From contig CM077115.1 of NCBI GenBank assembly GCA_039619475.1, positions 219,589,291 to 219,653,290 of the forward strand: a stretch of DNA of 64,000 nucleotides. Direction: 5' to 3'. Both the position numbers and the translations under genes were made by a program. Origin of the DNA: Icerya purchasi. Taxonomy: Eukaryota; Arthropoda; Insecta; Hemiptera; Monophlebidae. Positions within the stretch are counted from its first letter, which is position 1; each line of letters begins with the position of its first letter. The notes under the pieces were generated by a model that did not search any database, had not been told where the DNA came from, and saw nothing but the letters and a program-made list of their open reading frames with translations. Shown here piece by piece: positions 59,620 through 64,000 of the stretch.

Positions 59620-59760
59620 TTTTGTGGTGTAGCGGTAAAAGTGACGTCTATTCGTACATACTTGTTTTGTGGTGTAGTGGTAAAAGTGACGTCTATTTGT
59701 ATATACTTGGAAGTAAGGTGGTTTGGTTTCGAATTCCCCCCCCCCCCCCTCGCGCACGGG
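59620..59760 (+). repeat. tRNA-like sequence in the left arm, partly duplicated
   Basis: GTTTTGTGGTGTAGCGGTAA, then AAGTGACGTCTATTC, occurs twice in tandem (59624 and 59662; 38-bp spacing) as an A-box-like segment. GGTTTCGAATTCCC at about 59725-59738 is a degraded B box, and a C13 run follows. The right arm carries a single copy, so the duplication happened after the arms formed. Confidence 0.6.
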
Positions 59761-60299
59761 TGTCCCGTAAAATTTTTGATTCTTCTATTTTAAATTACTA
59801 ATTTTTAACTAATTATTGCAATTCTTTATACATAACTATATAAATATAATAACAATTTTTAAACATTTAAATTATTTAACGATTGTTTTTGTGCATGGCT
59901 TTCCTCTAAACATTCAGATAAACGTGAAATATTTTTAAATGTGAATAAAATTTGTTTTTCAAATAAAAAATTAAAAGAACTTTGCACTTGTGGTAATAAT
60001 TCATTTATATGTCGCAGGAATTGCTGTTTTATCTGTTTTTATGATCTATGTCACCCCAAATTATGTAAGTAAAAATTATGTTCGTAGCATTTTAATTATA
60101 ACTGATATTCATCAACTCTCTTATTTTATATGTAGACAAGTATATTTTTTTATTTATATTTATATACGTATGTATATAATGAATTCGTTGTGTATAAAAC
60201 ATCTTTATCTTACGCTTTATTATATTTATGTAGTTATGTATAAAGAATTGAAATAATTAGTTAAAAATTAGTAATTTAAAATAGGAGAATCAAAAATTT

Positions 60300-60400
60300 T
60301 ACGAGACACCGTGGGGGGATTCTCGAACCCGGATTACCTACTTCCAAGCAAGTATGTACGAATAGATGTCACTTTTACCGCTACACCACAAAACAAATAA
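60300..60400 (-). repeat. tRNA-like sequence in the right arm
   Basis: On the minus strand GGTGTAGCGGTAAAAGTGAC is followed about 45 bp later by CCGGGTTCGAGAATCCCCCC, which holds an intact B box. The spacing fits a tRNA-derived pol III promoter, but the stems do not close well enough for a functional tRNA gene. Confidence 0.6.
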
Positions 60401-60777
60401 ATAGTAGTTTGTGTTTTTATAGTATATAAATGTAATAAATGACATGTTTAAATTTTTATTAAATTAAAAATTGAATTTTTAAAATTATTTTATTGTTTTT
60501 TAATAATTATTTTGTTAAATATACTTCATTTTGGAATAATCAATCTTCCGAATTATTTGCACAAGATAAAAAACGTGATCTGGAATTTTTTGCATATTTT
60601 TGTCTAAACGGCTATGTATATCATCCGTTAAATTCGGCTTTTAAACATTTAAATTTCTCGCGTAAATCAAAACGTTGCACTCTAATATTTTACACAGTTT
60701 ATATACTTATGGTCTTCTATCGATATGCAAAGTTTCATCAAAATCGGTGACCCGCAGATCGTGACCTCTCCTTGTTA

Positions 60778-63700
60778 GACAGGGAAAGAATTGTTCAATT
60801 AATTAAAATGCTCTTTAAAAAGAAATAAACATTATTCACGTTTAAAGTCCAAGGAAGCAAGCGGGTAAGTAGATAGAAGGGCAGTTTATAGAATAAGGTA
60901 CGATGAAAATGGGATGGTCAAGAAGGAGTATAAAACAGTCGATTGCTGTAATGAAAGCAATTTGATTTCTAGAAATAAAGCTCAGTTGCCTTTAATAAGT
61001 ATTTCAGCAAAAAAAAAAAAAAAAAAGCAAAAAGCAAAAACTTTATAAATAATACTTTATATGTAGTAATAATATTTAATTTTTTTCTTAATATTTGAAT
61101 ACTTAATTTAGTAACCACGCAGTGTGTTAGTAATGTTCTGTACAAAATATATTAAAGTTATAGGGAAATTAATAAATAATCCTGCAACAACGGAAGTTTT
61201 AAATGTTACTGGCGAAAATATTATTTAAATTAAAATCTTAAACCCTTGGAAACTATCGTAGATTGCTTTTGTAGAATATAAAGTTTAATTATTGCATTGG
61301 TAATATTTCCAAGTGAAAAGAAAACTGAATAGAGAAAATTAATTTTTAGTAGAAATACACAAAGTTCATCATATAAAAAAAAGGCTTAAATAGATATTAA
61401 TATGCGGCTGAATCTGGATGTAACAGCTCGTGGATACGTAAATGGATAAGTGAATGATGTGATAAAAACAGCGAATAAAGAATAAAAAACAGATGATTAC
61501 TATGATCTAAGCCTTTGAACTTCCCGAAATATCATTCAGTTAACTAAACAATATTTTCCAAGGATGAAAAATTTAGAAAAATTTAGAAAAACGTTCACTA
61601 TAACACATATATTTGTACAAAACTTCTAAATAAAGCAAAAAATGTTGTTATCAATTTCAAAGCACAGACTTAAACGGGTACACGAGCGAAACCGTGGCTA
61701 ACAGATAGTAAATTAATGTAAAATAAAGAAAAGAAGATAAAATTTCATATCCAAGTATTTAGAAGCCGTTATGGTATTCCCGAGGACACGTAAAATTACG
61801 CAGCATCGCTTTGGGTATGCGCAAAGAAAATTATAGATTGACCATCCAACAGTTTCAGAATAAACCACTAGATCGGATGTCATGGTATTTGTTAAAAACG
61901 AATTGATCTACAAAGAACTGAAAATCTGCACGGTTAAAGAGAAGTCGTTGAAGGACAAGCTCGATTGCAATCGGCGACTGGCTGCTTAAGAACTGGTGAC
62001 CAGATGTTTGGAACTAAGGTTCAAGAGACTTAGTTTGTCAAAAACAGGGAATAATACAACGCATTACGTGCATGTGCGCGGACAAAAAACCAGCCAACTA
62101 GGCCAGAAATTAGGAAAAAAAGAATTGCACCTTATTCTCGCTATTCACTTTTAATTATTACGAAGTTTTAGAGCAATGTTAACAAATGTTTAGCATTACG
62201 GGAGAATTTTTTTTTATTTTTTGAGACACCTGTTTTTACATTCTCGCGAATATTGCAAAAAGTTATTAATATTTATGAGTAATATCTGTAGCTGTAAACA
62301 GACATTATTAACACCTACAGTTTAAGCCAAATAAGTACTTCTTGCGTTATATATAAACCGAATAATTAAATTTTGAAAAACCGTACATTTTTAGCGGTTT
62401 TTTTTTTTTTTTTGTTTTTTTTTGGAAAAAGATAATTAATCAACTTTAATGATTCAAATTCTATTTTATTTGTCTTTTAAAGAGTGTTTTTTTTTTTTGT
62501 TTTTTTGATTATTGTTTTTTTTTTTTTTTTTTGGTAATTTTAAAGCGAAACACACTTTTTTGTATCTTTATGGAATTTTTTCGTACACGTTTACGATAAT
62601 TCCTAATTTCCGCGATTATTTTATGTTTTTTTTTTTTTTCGTTATTTTTCGGAAAAACAACCTAATTTAACTGGACTAAATGTAAATGAAAGAAATGAGA
62701 GATACCATTTAATTTCGAGAGAACAATAAAAAATAACGTGTTTGATCCGTAAGTAATACATTTAGTATAGTTTCATCTCGAAATTTGAAAAAGAAATATC
62801 ACACATTAGTTTTGCAAATTAAGCACATTGTTTCCATAAAAATTAAATGAGGTGTATCTTTTTTTTTATATATAATCACGCTGTACTACTGCTACCATTG
62901 ATAATAATAATAATGAAAATAATAATAATGTTCGTGACTGACTTCTTATTTCGCTTTATGGTATTCCTATATGCCTGTTTTACTTTTTTCACAGGCGTAT
63001 TTTATTGATTAAATAATGATTATAAGTTGACACAGCAAGCGCTAATGTGGACTTTTAAGGGTATCGCATATACAGATTTCGCTGTAACTAATACATTACG
63101 AATGGGACTTCAAAAAACACATTCAACTGGGTTTATATTTCACATAAAATAATACATATATTTTTACTTATAGTTGATAATATATCGATATTTTTTCTTT
63201 TGCAAGCATTTCACGAATTTCAAATGTAATACGTAATAATTTAATGGTAGATAAAAATGCATATTGCAGACGTTAAATATTGTGCATATTAGAAGGATTT
63301 CCGTTTCGTTTCGCTTACATTTCAAGATAATCAGCAGTATTTCCGTTACAGTCTAGCTAGTAAGTTGCAAGTTCTACACTTGATTGTCCCTGTTCGAGTG
63401 CCAATTTTTATATATCTTTGCTGTTAATGAATCGGAATGAATTTTTTTCTGATTGTCAATTGCAATAAATATTCCGTTATTCGTGACAGATTCATGTTGT
63501 AAATCTTTATCAGCTAGGCAAGTAGATGAGTATTCCATTTTAATGTTTTTACGTCAGACTGATCTTTTATAAATTTATGCAACAGTTTATCGATATTTAG
63601 AAGAAATGTTACCATTCTTACGATCAAAAGAAAACTAGGTGAGGTAAACGTAGGTAATAAAAATCCGCCGATAATAATATCGCCTGTACAATTTTATAAA

Positions 63701-64000
63701 TGCCGGTGGTGATTTCTAACGACTTTTATCTGCTTATTCATATGCGCCGTTACCAATATATTATCTCTGCCGTGAGTATAATCCTCATATGGAAGTTCAA
63801 ATACTCCAGCGGGAATATTGGAATTAACCGGAAAGAGTTCAAATGTGATTTGCTGCCCGCTTTTTAGCATCTGACATGGAATTTTGTAATTTCTGCGAAA
63901 CTAAAATCTTAAAAATGAAGAATCAAGTGCGAAATAAATTCTTCTCTGTACACTATGTTAAATAAACAATTCTTCAGACACTAAACCGGGTTAATTTTTG
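60778..64000. other. No identifiable gene; one weak tRNA-like site
   Basis: AT-rich with long T-runs at 62398-62430, 62488-62532 and 62625-62640. At about 63345-63405 the plus strand reads TCTAGCTAGTAAGTTGCAAG and, 25 bp on, CCTGTTCGAGTGCC, an A-box/B-box pair that could be a decayed tRNA-derived SINE. Nothing else is supported up to the window end. Confidence 0.4.

Larger units (their letters stand above)
59239..60774. mobile_element. Inverted-repeat element, arms about 610 bp, with tRNA-like cargo
   Basis: The left terminus CAAGGAGAGGTCACGATCTG is the exact complement of the right terminus ending CCTCTCCTTG, with coordinate sum 120013 kept through the first 350 bp. TTA flanks both ends (59236-59238 and 60775-60777), as in PIF/Harbinger-type target duplications. 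The arms run to about 59850 and 60205, leaving a spacer of about 350 bp. Identity is near 98% in the outer 350 bp. An 85-codon frame (59263-59520 minus; 60493-60750 plus) is mirrored in both arms but has no known domain. Confidence 0.85.

Overview
The window looks like a repeat-dominated piece of an arthropod genome, most likely an insect. It is AT-rich, has long homopolymer and (TA)n runs, carries LINEs with an RNase H domain and a C-terminal Cys/His knuckle, tRNA-derived SINEs, an intact Tc1-type transposon and many fold-back elements. I found no convincing host gene, exon chain, rRNA or functional tRNA gene. Almost everything recognisable is a mobile element, alive or fossil.

Layout. 1-7032: a very large, near-perfect palindrome (arms about 3.38 kb, spacer 264 bp) with one intact 322-codon gene in each arm. 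The gene's central domain resembles a family (DUF8207-like) that I associate with Polinton/adintovirus-like elements. The spacer holds a broken piece of protein-primed family-B DNA polymerase. 7033-12600: degenerate satellite-like repeats, including about six units of a 180-bp repeat and a GC-richer 369-bp tandem duplication. 12600-14650: a fossil LINE. 17370-20300: the 3' end of one LINE on the minus strand, head-to-head with a LINE ORF1 on the plus strand. 22289-27391: three DNA transposons lined up along a (TA)n tract; the middle one is a complete Tc1-like element with an intact DD34E transposase. 29040-30760: a fossil Jockey-like LINE. 37871-39627: a tRNA-like sequence followed by a 5'-truncated LINE with complete RNase H. 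41740-42740 and 45685-50735: minus-strand LINEs; the second is split by a roughly 3.5-kb insertion that is itself a palindrome. 49807-52000: fold-back elements and paired retroelement tails. 54730-55150: a LINE reverse-transcriptase fragment cut by a SINE. 59239-60774: an inverted-repeat element with tRNA-like sequence in both arms. The remaining stretches are AT-rich DNA in which I see nothing identifiable.

The parts work together only as mobile-element systems. The Tc1-like element looks self-sufficient (transposase plus doubled terminal repeat sites). The LINE pieces supply the retrotransposition machinery families (ORF1, endonuclease, reverse transcriptase, RNase H) that SINE tails normally exploit, but every LINE here is broken. 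The 7-kb palindrome is the most unusual object: it is either a very young or homogenised virus-like element, or an assembly fold-back artefact.
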